Assembly: GCA_001604185.1 (NCBI GenBank)
Contig: LVAV01000098.1
Span: 110,999 to 143,245 of the forward strand
DNA from: Clostridiales bacterium Firm_16
GTDB lineage: Bacteria; Bacillota; Clostridia; Saccharofermentanales; Saccharofermentanaceae
Direction of reading: 5' to 3'
Length of the DNA: 32,247 bases
Shown: piece by piece, positions 15,764 to 22,886 of the stretch
How positions within the stretch are numbered: the stretch's first letter is position 1
Layout: the number at the start of each line of letters is the position of its first letter
Notes under the pieces: generated by a model
Database searches by the model: none
What the model was told of the DNA's origin: nothing
What the model saw: the letters and a program-made list of their open reading frames with translations, nothing else
Position numbers and translations under genes: made by a program

Positions 15764-16555
15764 TCAGTCTTCCTTCCCGTTCAGAGGTGCGATGACCAGC
15801 TCGATACCGAAGTCCCGGATCTCCTGGGCCAGTTCCGGAGAAATGCCCGAATCCGTGATCAGTACGTCAATGCGGTCTGCCGGAATAAAGGACGATGTGG
15901 AGTCCGAATTAAGCTTACTGGAGTCTACCAGCGCGATGCGGCGCTTGCACTTCTCGGCAAATCTCTTCTTCAGCTCCAGCTCATAGAAATTGTGACCCGT
16001 CAGTCCGGATGTCAGGGAGAATCCGTTTCCGGATACAAAATAACTGTCGCCGCTGATACGGCGAAGCATCTCTTCGCACAGCAGTCCTTCGATGGCTCCG
16101 GAATGCGGACGAAGTACACCGCCTACCAGTACGGTACGGAAATTACTGTATCTCTGGATCTCCATAGCGGTATGGATACCGTTAGTTACGATAGTGAGGT
16201 TCTCTTTCTTACTGATGAAAGGGATCATGTGGAAGGTCGTGGAGCTGGCATCGATAAAGATGGTCTCGCCTTCACGGACGAACTTGCCCGCTTCTCTTCC
16301 GATGGCGGTCTTCTCCGCTACACACATCACGCTTCTGCGCATATAGTTCTCCGGAGACTCTGACTGTCTTACGGACTCAGAGATCTGGGCACCGCCGTGG
16401 AAACGGACGATGGCTCCCTCACGTTCCAGATCGCGAAGATCGCTTCTGACCGTTGCACCGGTCACGCCAAGACGCTCTTCCAGATCCGTGGTGGAAATAC
16501 GACTCTCCTTCTCCAGGATCTCCAGTATTCTTTTTCTTCTATCGACATTTATCAT
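15764..16555 (-). CDS. DeoR-family transcriptional regulator
   Basis: This protein has 263 residues. Residues 1-60 form the DeoR winged HTH: RRKRILEILEKESRISTTDL, then GVTGATVRSDLRDLEREGAI and VRFHGGAQI. The remainder is the DeoRC sensor domain of the sugar-phosphate isomerase fold, with ETIFIDASSTTFHM, VTNGIHTAMEI and LVGGVLRPHSGAIEG. Members usually repress sugar or nucleoside catabolic operons and respond to a phosphosugar. No such operon is adjacent here, so the target is distant or the gene acts alone. It has its own promoter and a GGGGA SD. Confidence 0.95.
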   Translation of the reverse strand: MINVDRRKRILEILEKESRISTTDLEERLGVTGATVRSDLRDLEREGAIVRFHGGAQISESVRQSESPENYMRRSVMCVAEKTAIGREAGKFVREGETIFIDASSTTFHMIPFISKKENLTIVTNGIHTAMEIQRYSNFRTVLVGGVLRPHSGAIEGLLCEEMLRRISGDSYFVSGNGFSLTSGLTGHNFYELELKKRFAEKCKRRIALVDSSKLNSDSTSSFIPADRIDVLITDSGISPELAQEIRDFGIELVIAPLNGKED

Positions 16556-16595
16556 ATAAAATCCCCATCCCGTCCGAAAAAGTGGAACGAAACCT

Positions 16596-16625
16596 ATGAT
16601 AAAGCCCTGCCCTATCGTTTGTCAA
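16596..16625 (-). promoter_or_regulatory. Promoter of the DeoR gene
   Basis: On the minus strand TTGACA (16620-16625) is followed by an 18-base spacer and TATCAT (16596-16601), giving 6/6 and 5/6 matches. It lies about 40 bases before the DeoR ATG and directly downstream of the tRNA terminator. Confidence 0.65.
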
Positions 16626-16674
16626 CGTTTCTCTTTCATTTTGTTTCGTTTTTTCTCGAGAATACAGAACAAAC

Positions 16675-16716
16675 AAAAAAGAAGACTGCGAAAAACTTTC
16701 GTTTTCGCAGTCTTCT
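16675..16716 (-). terminator. Intrinsic terminator of the tRNA-Gln gene
   Basis: A perfect 15-bp stem (16680-16694 with 16702-16716; AGAAGACTGCGAAAA on the plus strand) with a 7-base loop is followed on the minus strand by six T. It starts 2 bases after the encoded CCA end of the tRNA. This is among the strongest hairpins in the window. Confidence 0.9.
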
Positions 16717-16717
16717 G

Positions 16718-16791
16718 TGGCTGCCGAACTAGGATTCGAACCCAGACAGACGGTGCCAGAAACCGGAGTGCTACCTTTACACAATTCGGCA
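16718..16791 (-). tRNA. tRNA-Gln (anticodon CUG), CCA encoded
   Basis: Read on the minus strand the gene folds as a cloverleaf. The acceptor arms are TGCCGAA and TTCGGCA, followed by discriminator G and encoded CCA. The D arm is GTGT/GCAC with AAAGGTA loop. The anticodon loop TTCTGGC gives anticodon CTG (codon CAG), and the T arm is CTGGG/CCTAG with loop TTCGAAT. The anticodon stem has four pairs plus a C27-T43 mismatch. It is a single gene with its own promoter and terminator between the uracil-DNA glycosylase and DeoR genes. Confidence 0.93.
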
Positions 16792-16813
16792 ATGTTGTTA
16801 ATCAACGCTTGAA

Positions 16814-16842
16814 AGTATACCAAAAGTATCCCGCAAGTGCAA
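16814..16842 (-). promoter_or_regulatory. Promoter of the tRNA-Gln gene
   Basis: On the minus strand TTGCAC (16837-16842), exactly 17 bases and TATACT (16814-16819) form a good SigA promoter. It lies about 23 bases before the tRNA 5' end, leaving a short leader for RNase P. Confidence 0.8.
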
Positions 16843-16902
16843 TACTTTTTTTCGACTTCGCGCAACAAAAATCTCAGACAAATCTTTCTCTGCGAAGAGG
16901 CC

Positions 16903-17520
16903 TTATTTTCCCGAGGGACGAGAGGTCGGCATCGCAGGTGTCTCCGGAAGCGGATCCATCAGTCCCAGCTCTTCTGCTTTCCTTCTTACCAGGGCGATAT
17001 CGTTCCACAGCGTGACGCGCTCGTTATTGTTGCGGAGGATATAGGCCGGGTGGAATGTAGGTACGATGAGGTATCCGTTCTTCTCGAAGATATGACCGCG
17101 GATCTCCGTCATCTTCGCAGACTTGTCACCGGTAAAGAGCGTATAGGCGGTCTTTCCGAGAAGCACGATGATCTTCGGCTTGGCAATGAGGATCTGGGTG
17201 CCGAGAAGCTTCTTACAGGTCGCGGCCTCGGTCTCCGTGGGAACACGGTTCTCCGGCGGGCGGCACTTCACTACGTTCGCGATGTGATAATCCTTCATCT
17301 GGAAGCCCTGGGCATCCAGAAGCAACTGCAGGAGCTGACCGGCCTGGCCGACGAAAGGAAGGCCCTGCTCGTCCTCATTGGCACCGGGTCCTTCTCCGAT
17401 GAACATAATAGGGGCCACCACGCTTCCGCGGTAGATCACCACATTCTTACGGGTAGACGCAAGTGGGCAAGCCTGACAACTGCGGCATTGCTCGACAAAA
17501 TCATTCCAGGATACTTTCAT
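16903..17520 (-). CDS. Family 4 uracil-DNA glycosylase, [4Fe-4S] type
   Basis: This 205-residue enzyme removes uracil from DNA. Motif A is GEGPGANEDEQGLPFVGQAG (43-62), with the family-4 Glu in GEGPG, and motif B is FHPAYILRN. The cluster cysteines are C15 and C18 in SCQACP, C86 in VVKCRPPENR and C102 in TCKKLL, at the spacing of family 4 enzymes. It lies 19 bp after the Smr gene in the same direction, so the two probably share a transcript and a role in genome upkeep. The tRNA promoter begins 60 bp past its stop. Confidence 0.93.
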   Translation of the reverse strand: MKVSWNDFVEQCRSCQACPLASTRKNVVIYRGSVVAPIMFIGEGPGANEDEQGLPFVGQAGQLLQLLLDAQGFQMKDYHIANVVKCRPPENRVPTETEAATCKKLLGTQILIAKPKIIVLLGKTAYTLFTGDKSAKMTEIRGHIFEKNGYLIVPTFHPAYILRNNNERVTLWNDIALVRRKAEELGLMDPLPETPAMPTSRPSGK

Positions 17521-17539
17521 AGGATCACCTTAGGGAAAA

Positions 17540-17884
17540 TCATCTTAGCAGGACGAGAGTCACACCGTCATTGCCCTTGGCCCAGTCAGGGTCATTACGG
17601 AAAGAAGGGCAATCCTCCACGATAGAACGGCCTAGGGTCTCAAAGGGTCCGAACTGCTCACCGGGACAGAACTTACGGATCTTCCCTTCCGACTGCATCG
17701 TACGGAGCACTTCGTGTGTTGCAGACTTGATCACGCCACCCTTGCCGGTAGAACCGTAGCCATGGATGATCTTGATCTGATTCACCCCGACACGGCGCAT
17801 AGTATTCAGTTCCAGGCGCAATTTACGCACTGCAACATCTACCTTCGGCATTCCATCCTTGATGTTGATGATACTTGTGGCCAT
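17540..17884 (-). CDS. Small Smr-domain protein
   Basis: This 114-residue protein is almost entirely one Smr domain. IKDGMPKVDVAVRKLRLEL is the first helix-strand unit, and IKIIHGYGSTGKGGVIKSAT carries the 'iiHGyGsG.G.l' motif of the Smr nuclease/DNA-binding fold, followed by VLRTMQSEG. Many Smr proteins begin with 'LDLHG'; here that element is replaced by MPKVDVA, so the nuclease activity seen in some Smr domains cannot be assumed. It lacks the MutS2 core and stands alone before the glycosylase gene. The SD is AGAGGT, 5 bases before the ATG. Confidence 0.88.
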   Translation of the reverse strand: MATSIINIKDGMPKVDVAVRKLRLELNTMRRVGVNQIKIIHGYGSTGKGGVIKSATHEVLRTMQSEGKIRKFCPGEQFGPFETLGRSIVEDCPSFRNDPDWAKGNDGVTLVLLR

Positions 17885-17914
17885 GATATACCTCTACTCT
17901 CGACTCTTACATAT

Positions 17915-17923
17915 ATTATAACA
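17915..17923 (-). promoter_or_regulatory. Extended -10 promoter for the Smr–glycosylase pair
   Basis: On the minus strand TGTTATAAT is a TGn motif plus consensus TATAAT (17915-17920). It lies about 31 bases before the Smr ATG. There is no good -35 box, which is usual for extended -10 promoters. Confidence 0.6.
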
Positions 17924-17962
17924 CAAGATTCCGATATTTCATGCGCAGAAGTGTAGACATTT

Positions 17963-17971
17963 TGCTATAAT
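17963..17971 (+). promoter_or_regulatory. Extended -10 promoter placing the RNA start at the ATG
   Basis: TGCTATAAT is TGn plus consensus TATAAT (17966-17971), ending 7 bases before the ATG at 17979. Transcription would start at or within a base or two of the start codon. The hexamer 17 bases upstream (GCGCAG) is not a -35 box. No SD is present. Confidence 0.65.
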
Positions 17972-17978
17972 ACGACTC

Positions 17979-18698
17979 ATGAGAATTGATAAAGTTTTGG
18001 CAAATTCAGGGTATGGTACGAGAACGCAAGTCAAGGAATTCTTGCGTTCCGGGCGGGTCTGCGTCAACGGAAACATCGTCCGGGACCCTGGTTTTTCTGT
18101 ATTTGACAATGACTTGGAAAATATCACTTTGGACGGAAGTCCGATCCGCGCTTCTTCCTTTTTATATTTCTGTCTGAACAAGCCTGACAGCTGTCTGACA
18201 GCCATGACGGATGACCGCCTTCCCTGCGTCGGGGATCTGATCCCGCCGGAACTGCAGACGAAGAAGATCTCACCTGTGGGAAGACTGGATTACCACACGA
18301 CAGGCGTCCTTCTTCTCACTAATGACGGAGAACTCTCTCATCGTCTCACCAGCCCGAAGTGGCACAAGGAGAAGATCTATCTGGTCACCTACGAAGGGGA
18401 AGAATTAACGGAGGAAGACGTGCTTGCTTTCAGCAAGGGTCTGACTCTCATGGAGCCCGGCCACGCCGTCGAAAAGCTAAAACCCGCGAAGCTAGAGCTT
18501 TTGCATAAGAATCAGTGCAGACTGATCCTCACCGAAGGAAAAACGCATCAGGTCAAGCGTATGCTGGCCAGCCGTAACCGGCAGGTCGTGGCACTGCATC
18601 GAGAGCAGATGGGGTCCCTGACGCTGCACGAGGGGCAGCAGCCCGGCGAGATGTATGCGTTAAGTGATGAGGATATCCGTAAGTTAAAGGAAGACTAA
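17979..18698 (+). CDS. RsuA/RluF-type pseudouridine synthase
   Basis: This 239-residue enzyme isomerises uridine in rRNA. Residues 1-58 are an S4 RNA-binding domain (MRIDKVLANSGYGTRTQVKE, SGRVCVNG). The catalytic motif is VGRLDYHTTGVLLLTNDG (about 94-111), with Asp in GRLD as the catalytic residue. LTEGKTHQVKRMLASR is the conserved 'eG.yHQvkrm' block. It is a short RsuA-type member; whether the target is 16S U516 or a 23S site cannot be told from sequence. The S4 domain begins exactly at this ATG, so the start is secure, yet there is no SD and the mRNA is probably leaderless. Confidence 0.93.
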   Translation: MRIDKVLANSGYGTRTQVKEFLRSGRVCVNGNIVRDPGFSVFDNDLENITLDGSPIRASSFLYFCLNKPDSCLTAMTDDRLPCVGDLIPPELQTKKISPVGRLDYHTTGVLLLTNDGELSHRLTSPKWHKEKIYLVTYEGEELTEEDVLAFSKGLTLMEPGHAVEKLKPAKLELLHKNQCRLILTEGKTHQVKRMLASRNRQVVALHREQMGSLTLHEGQQPGEMYALSDEDIRKLKED

Positions 18699-18702
18699 GG
18701 CC

Positions 18703-19767
18703 TCAGTCCGTAGCCTCGATATAGGGATAAAGCTCGAGATAATCATTCCTTCGATCTTCCATCTTCTGGAAAAGTTTCAATAAGAAATCCTTGCCTTTAT
18801 CGATGGTATCTGAACCTGCGTTAACGCCGAAGAGGATGCCCTTGTCTACGCCATCTTTCCACTCGATGGTGTAACCCAGAGCGCGCTGGAGGATCTCATC
18901 CCGGATCACGAAACCGTAGATGTGTTCCTGCTTATCCTCTTCTGTCAGCTCCGGAAGCTCCGACTCATAAAGAAGGACCTCGTCTTTATACTCTTCGTAG
19001 AACTTCGCCTTGGAATAATAGAAAGGCTCGAAATACGACAGTTCTTTCTCGGTATAGGTCTGCTTCATCTGGGCATACAATTCGTCCAGCGGCAGGAGCG
19101 TCTCTGAATAGATATAGCCCGGGGTGCTGGGCATATCGAAGACCACGATGGTAGGACGCACGGACAACAGAGCTACCGCCTGTTCCATGGTATACACATC
19201 GACCTTGGCATCCGGGGAGTCATCGGAAATCAGGTTGACGAAATTGATGTCCGGATGTTTGAAATCAGAATACTGTGCGTAAAGCTCTTCCCAGATATCG
19301 GGGTCCAGTTCGAAGTGGCCGATGGACGCCATGCGGACGTCGGACTTCGGGGCCAGGAAGAAATATTCGACCACGGCAAAAACGAGAACGACGACGGCGA
19401 TGGCAACGACAAATTTCCACCACTCGTAGTGCCAGAACTCGGCCCACTGCTTCTTCGTCTTACCGAAATAATGCTTGGCGGTCTCCTCTTCCTTACGTTC
19501 TTCGGCCTCGCGGTCACGGGTGCCGTTGGCGATGTTATAGGCAGCGGCAATATCCGCCAGTTTCTGCTCGTCTTTCTGGGCTCTATATGTCTTGCCCAGT
19601 TTCCAGAAGCGGTCGTCCAGGTCTTCGCTCTTCGCCCAGACAGGCAGGTCGAAATAGGCCATGGCCTCTTCTCGGGTCATCTCCAGGATCTTCGGATCCG
19701 GAAGGACCTTCTCCTTAAGAACCGGAACATGGGACGGGTCGTACTTTTTCTTCTTGGATCTGCTCAT
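18703..19767 (-). CDS. Membrane protein with degenerate J-like N-domain
   Basis: This protein has 354 residues. A basic start (MSRSKKKKYD) is followed by a DnaJ-like helical region (about 33-85: REEAMAYFDLPVWAKSEDLD, FWKLGKTYR, ADIAAAYNIANG), but the HPD tripeptide needed to stimulate Hsp70 is absent from the loop. A charged linker leads to one membrane helix, FVVAIAVVVLVFAVVEYFFL (119-138). The C-terminal 210 residues would then be outside the cell; they are rich in acidic and aromatic residues and resemble nothing I recognise with confidence. It overlaps the GT2 gene by 4 bases and ends the glycan operon, which suggests a scaffold or assembly role at the membrane. That role is inference. 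Confidence 0.75.
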   Translation of the reverse strand: MSRSKKKKYDPSHVPVLKEKVLPDPKILEMTREEAMAYFDLPVWAKSEDLDDRFWKLGKTYRAQKDEQKLADIAAAYNIANGTRDREAEERKEEETAKHYFGKTKKQWAEFWHYEWWKFVVAIAVVVLVFAVVEYFFLAPKSDVRMASIGHFELDPDIWEELYAQYSDFKHPDINFVNLISDDSPDAKVDVYTMEQAVALLSVRPTIVVFDMPSTPGYIYSETLLPLDELYAQMKQTYTEKELSYFEPFYYSKAKFYEEYKDEVLLYESELPELTEEDKQEHIYGFVIRDEILQRALGYTIEWKDGVDKGILFGVNAGSDTIDKGKDFLLKLFQKMEDRRNDYLELYPYIEATD

Positions 19768-20501
19768 TTCTTCTTATCCGCCTTCATTTCTTTCTTGAAG
19801 GCACGGAAATCTGCAAGGGCCGCCCAGCCGATCTTGATGATCTTCTTGATGTTGATGGAGTTCTTACCACCCTGACGCGGCTTAAAGGTAATCTCACGCA
19901 GTGTGTATTTCTCGTTATAGTATGCGAAGAATGTGGTCAGCATAACATTCGGGAGATTGTAATCTTCCTTGAAGCGGCCGACATACTTATTGACCAGAGA
20001 GGACTTCATCAGACGGAAAGGTGCGTTGGAATCCTTTACCTTGACGCCGAAGTGGAGTCTCAGCAGGAAGCACAGGAACTTCTCGACGAACTTTCTGGAC
20101 TTACCGTCTCCACGTACGACACGGTTACCTAAGATAGCGTCGTACTGATTACGCATATCCCAGAATGCGGCGAACTCATCCGGATTGGTCTGTCCGTCGG
20201 AGTCGGTCTGGAAGATATAATCTGCACCACTTGCGATGGCGTATTTGTACATGGCGATCAGCTTCGGTCCGTGCTGCTTGAGTGTGTCCGGCAGGACTTC
20301 GATCTTCGGGTATTTCTCTTTCAGAGCCAGGAGGATCGAGTGGGTGGAGTCCACACTTCCGCTGTCAGCGACTACCAGTCGGGAGCCTTCGCCCTTGCCT
20401 TCCAGTACCGGGTACCAGGCGGTGACGACGGACTCGATGTTGGCTTCTTCGTTATATGCCGGCATTACAATGTATAAATCATCCATTTTCCAAACCCTCA
20501 T
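19764..20501 (-). CDS. GT2-family glycosyltransferase
   Basis: This protein has up to 245 residues. LYIVMPAYNEEANIESVV opens the GT-A fold, VVADSGSVDSTHSIL binds the nucleotide sugar, and FQTDSDGQTNPDEF carries the DxD-type metal site. KDSNAPFRLMKSSL matches the dolichyl-phosphate-mannose synthase-like subgroup. There is no C-terminal pair of membrane helices. The in-frame ATG at 20486 (MDDLYIV) fits the family N-terminus better than the one at 20501; neither has a strong SD. It lies downstream of the UDP-galactopyranose mutase gene, across a 119-bp structured gap, and overlaps the J-like membrane protein gene. Confidence 0.9.
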   Translation of the reverse strand: MRVWKMDDLYIVMPAYNEEANIESVVTAWYPVLEGKGEGSRLVVADSGSVDSTHSILLALKEKYPKIEVLPDTLKQHGPKLIAMYKYAIASGADYIFQTDSDGQTNPDEFAAFWDMRNQYDAILGNRVVRGDGKSRKFVEKFLCFLLRLHFGVKVKDSNAPFRLMKSSLVNKYVGRFKEDYNLPNVMLTTFFAYYNEKYTLREITFKPRQGGKNSINIKKIIKIGWAALADFRAFKKEMKADKKK

Positions 20502-20620
20502 TTCACTTTCACAGAATCAGATGTCTCGGTGCAGACATCTTACATGGATCGGCGAACCTCACGCGACCGCCTTGCGGTCCTCTCGGTGCAGCTCTGCCTT
20601 GCTCATCTAATTACACTTTA
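20502..20620 (-). other. Structured gap with 11-bp direct repeat and two hairpins
   Basis: This 119-bp gap lies inside an otherwise tight operon. TCTCGGTGCAG occurs at 20524-20534 and 20581-20591. The first copy is in a hairpin GATGTC/GACATC (20519-20524 with 20533-20538), and between the copies is GACCGC-CTT-GCGGTC. On the minus strand an ATG opens a 15-codon frame (MSKAELHREDRKAVA) without a clear SD. The gap may hold an RNA element or mark an insertion or deletion scar. Confidence 0.4.
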
Positions 20621-21745
20621 TCACTTCAATTCCTGTTTTGCCATAGAAAGCGCGGAAGCGACAACGGCATCCATATCGTAATACTTATACTCACCCAGGC
20701 GTCCGCCGAAGATGATGTTGGATTCTTTGTCTGCCAGTTCGCGGTACTGGGCATAAAGCTTGCCGTTGGCTTCGTCGTTGACCGGATAGTAGGGCTCATC
20801 CCCCGGTTTCCACTCGGAACTGAACTCGCGGCTGATGACGGTCTTCGGAAGATCCTTGCCGTCTTCGTCCTTACCGAAAGTGAACCACTTGTGCTCGATG
20901 ATTCGTGTCCACGGTGTCTCGCGGTCGGTATAGTTCACCGCCGCATTGCCCTGGAAGTTCGGCTGGTCCAGAAGCTCGGTCTCAAAACGTACGGAACGAT
21001 ACTGGAGGTATCCGAGTTTGAAGTCATAGAATGCATCGATCGGTCCGGTAAAGAGTACCTTGTCTGCCATAGCGTTCCAGGTCTCCCGGTCATCGAGATA
21101 GTTCACGTTCAGTTTCACTTCGATGCCTTCCAGCATATTCTCTACCATCTTCGTGTAGCCGCCGGTCGGGATGCCCTGATAAAGAGCATTGAAATAGTTA
21201 TTGTCGAAAGTCAGTCTTACCGGAAGTCTCTTGATGATGAACGCCGGCAGATCCTTACAGTCACGGCCCCACTGTTTCTCAGTGTAACCCTTGACCAGTT
21301 TCTCGAAGATATCGCGGCCCACCAGAGAAATGGCCTGCTCCTCCAGGTTCGCCGGTTCTTTTCCCGCCATCTCGGCCTTCTGCTCATCGATCTTGGCCTG
21401 GGCTTCCTGCGGCGTCACGACGCCCCACATCTTGTTAAATGTATACATGTTGAAAGGCAGGGAGTAAAGCTCGCCCTTATAGTTCGCAACCGGACTGTTG
21501 GTGAAACGGTTAAAGTCCGTGAACTGATTGAGATACTGCCATACTTCTTCGTTATTGGTGTGGAAGATATGGGCTCCGTAGGTGTGGACCTTGATGCCTT
21601 CGACATCCTCGCAGTACACGTTGCCTGCGATATGCGGACGCTTCTCGATGACCAGTACACTCTTGCCGAGCTTCTTGGCTTCGTGTGCGAAAACGGCACC
21701 ATAAAGGCCGGCGCCGACTACCAGATAATCGTACTTCTTCTCCAT
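20621..21745 (-). CDS. glf: UDP-galactopyranose mutase
   Basis: This 374-residue flavoenzyme interconverts UDP-galactopyranose and UDP-galactofuranose. YDYLVVGAGLYGAVFAHEAK (5-24) is the FAD-binding Rossmann motif, followed by VLVIEKRPHIAGNVY and GAHIFHTNNEEVWQYL, which is diagnostic of the family. TGPIDAFYDFKLGYLQYRS is the conserved substrate block, and FGGRLGEYKYYDMD closes the FAD site. The length is normal. It begins 1 bp after the first GT2 gene and precedes the second, pointing to a galactofuranose-containing surface glycan. Confidence 0.97.
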   Translation of the reverse strand: MEKKYDYLVVGAGLYGAVFAHEAKKLGKSVLVIEKRPHIAGNVYCEDVEGIKVHTYGAHIFHTNNEEVWQYLNQFTDFNRFTNSPVANYKGELYSLPFNMYTFNKMWGVVTPQEAQAKIDEQKAEMAGKEPANLEEQAISLVGRDIFEKLVKGYTEKQWGRDCKDLPAFIIKRLPVRLTFDNNYFNALYQGIPTGGYTKMVENMLEGIEVKLNVNYLDDRETWNAMADKVLFTGPIDAFYDFKLGYLQYRSVRFETELLDQPNFQGNAAVNYTDRETPWTRIIEHKWFTFGKDEDGKDLPKTVISREFSSEWKPGDEPYYPVNDEANGKLYAQYRELADKESNIIFGGRLGEYKYYDMDAVVASALSMAKQELK

Positions 21746-21746
21746 C

Positions 21747-22487
21747 TTACTTTCCCGCCTTTCTACGTTCTTTCCTGATTTTTGAGACCTTCTTACGGAT
21801 CTTGAATGTGTCTTTGAAAACCTGCCAGATATCCTTCATCTTGATTCTGCTGAATCCGCCGGAGCGGGTAAAAACAAGTCTTATCGGTCTTTCGATGATC
21901 TTGGCCCCCATCTCGTTGGCACAGGCCAGGATCTCGATATCGTAGGCGAAGCCCTTGGTCATGACATCGGGAACGATCTTCTTGAGGATCTCTGCCTTGA
22001 AAAGCTTGATGCCGGTCTGGGTATCGTGGACTTTCAAGTGGAAAAGCACCCGCAGCATGACGTAGTAGCCGAAGCTGATGAACTTACGAAGCGGCGGATA
22101 GTCCAGTTTCGATTCTTTATGCATCTTCGAACCGATGACTACGTCCGCGCTCTCGGATTCCAGGTGGCTGATAAAGTCTTCGAAGTGGTCCGGGGAAAGA
22201 TCCAGGTCGGAATCCAGGAAAGCGATGAGTTCGCCCTGTGCCGCCTTCACTCCCTGCTTGATCGCATGGCCCTTACCGCCATTAGGTTCGTAGGAGACCA
22301 CCGAGATCCGGTCGCATTGCTCCTTGGCCCGGCACATCTCCTCATATGTATTATCTTTACTTCCATCGTTGACACACACGAGTTCGAATGAATCACAGAA
22401 TGTGGACACGATCTCATTGGTCTTGAGAAGATTCGTATAAATGTGTTCCCCCTCATTATAGGCGGGCATCACTATGGAAAGCTTCAT
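21747..22487 (-). CDS. GT2-family glycosyltransferase (polyprenyl-phosphate sugar type)
   Basis: This protein has 246 residues. LSIVMPAYNEGEHIYTNL starts the GT-A fold, VCVNDGSKDNT is the nucleotide-binding turn, and LIAFLDSDLDLSPDHFEDF carries the DxD. VHDTQTGIKLFKAEIL and GFAYDIEILACANEMG are typical of DPM1/GtrB-like enzymes that load sugars onto a lipid carrier. No C-terminal membrane helices are present, only a basic tail (KIRKKVSKIRKERRKAGK) that may contact lipid. AAGGAG lies 8 bases before the ATG. It is the first gene of the glycan operon, 1 bp ahead of glf. Confidence 0.93.
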   Translation of the reverse strand: MKLSIVMPAYNEGEHIYTNLLKTNEIVSTFCDSFELVCVNDGSKDNTYEEMCRAKEQCDRISVVSYEPNGGKGHAIKQGVKAAQGELIAFLDSDLDLSPDHFEDFISHLESESADVVIGSKMHKESKLDYPPLRKFISFGYYVMLRVLFHLKVHDTQTGIKLFKAEILKKIVPDVMTKGFAYDIEILACANEMGAKIIERPIRLVFTRSGGFSRIKMKDIWQVFKDTFKIRKKVSKIRKERRKAGK

Positions 22488-22514
22488 TTCACGACTCCTT
22501 CAGTCAGTCTGGCC

Positions 22515-22556
22515 GCGGATATCGGAATCCGCACATACCAAATGGTATTGTACCAT
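22515..22556 (-). promoter_or_regulatory. Glycan-operon promoter with overlapping palindromes
   Basis: On the minus strand TGGTACAAT is an extended -10 (TACAAT at 22547-22552). It sits inside a palindrome ATGGTA-TTG-TACCAT (22542-22556), which overlaps a second one ATACCA-AA-TGGTAT (22535-22548). A third inverted repeat GCGGAT/ATCCGC follows in the leader (22515-22532). These look like repressor sites on the -10 or a switchable leader. No good -35 box was found. Confidence 0.5.
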
Positions 22557-22640
22557 TTTCTCGTCGCATTTCCTATAGGGATTTAAAGGTCGGAGGTGGG
22601 GCGGCGCGGTTTCCTTCTGTTTCCACGTGGGGACGGATTT

Positions 22641-22851
22641 AGAAGGAATGGTTTTCCTACTTTTCTCTTTGTAGCGTGCCTATGCAAGGAAAAAGGCACC
22701 CCAATAAGTGCCTTTTTTCTCATATTCCTGTTCGAAAAGGATCACCGCTCCTACTGAAGCGTTGATTTTATCGGTTTGAAAGGAGATCCACTTCTCCGTT
22801 CTCCTCTGAAATGCGTGCATTCTCTTCATTAGAAGGAAAACCATTCCTTCT
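22641..22851. repeat. 18-bp inverted repeat bounding 211 bp of non-coding DNA
   Basis: AGAAGGAATGGTTTTCCT (22641-22658) recurs as its exact reverse complement at 22834-22851. The right arm is part of a local palindrome AGAAGGAA-AACCA-TTCCTTCT. No gene lies between the arms and no clean target-site duplication flanks them. It could be a small non-autonomous element or a structured 3' region; neither is proven. This is the left part of the 500-bp gene-free stretch 22488-22987. Confidence 0.6.
22690..22720. terminator. Bidirectional intrinsic terminator
   Basis: GGCAC (22695-22699) pairs with GTGCC (22708-22712). The stem extends through A/T pairs to AAAAAGGCAC/GTGCCTTTTT, with an 8-base loop, and has a T run on either strand. 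On the minus strand it lies about 270 bases past the stop of the LRR gene and is the best terminator candidate for it. Confidence 0.75.
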
Positions 22852-22880
22852 GTTTTCTGAAATCATCGCTTTAGTAGGAG
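22748..22880. repeat. 21-bp imperfect inverted repeat
   Basis: CTCCTACTGAAGCGTTGATT and the next base T (22748-22768) recur in reverse complement at 22860-22880 with 19 of 21 bases identical. The core CTCCTACT also begins each copy of the adjacent 53-bp tandem repeat, so the elements share a common building block. Confidence 0.6.
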
Positions 22881-22886
22881 AACCGC

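Noticed and set aside
20456..21778. 440-codon open frame antisense to glf
   Set aside because: glf is unmistakable on the other strand and covers nearly the whole span; no domain in the antisense frame.
22641..22851. Insertion sequence with terminal inverted repeats
   Set aside because: No transposase gene or remnant and no clear target duplication; kept only as an inverted repeat.
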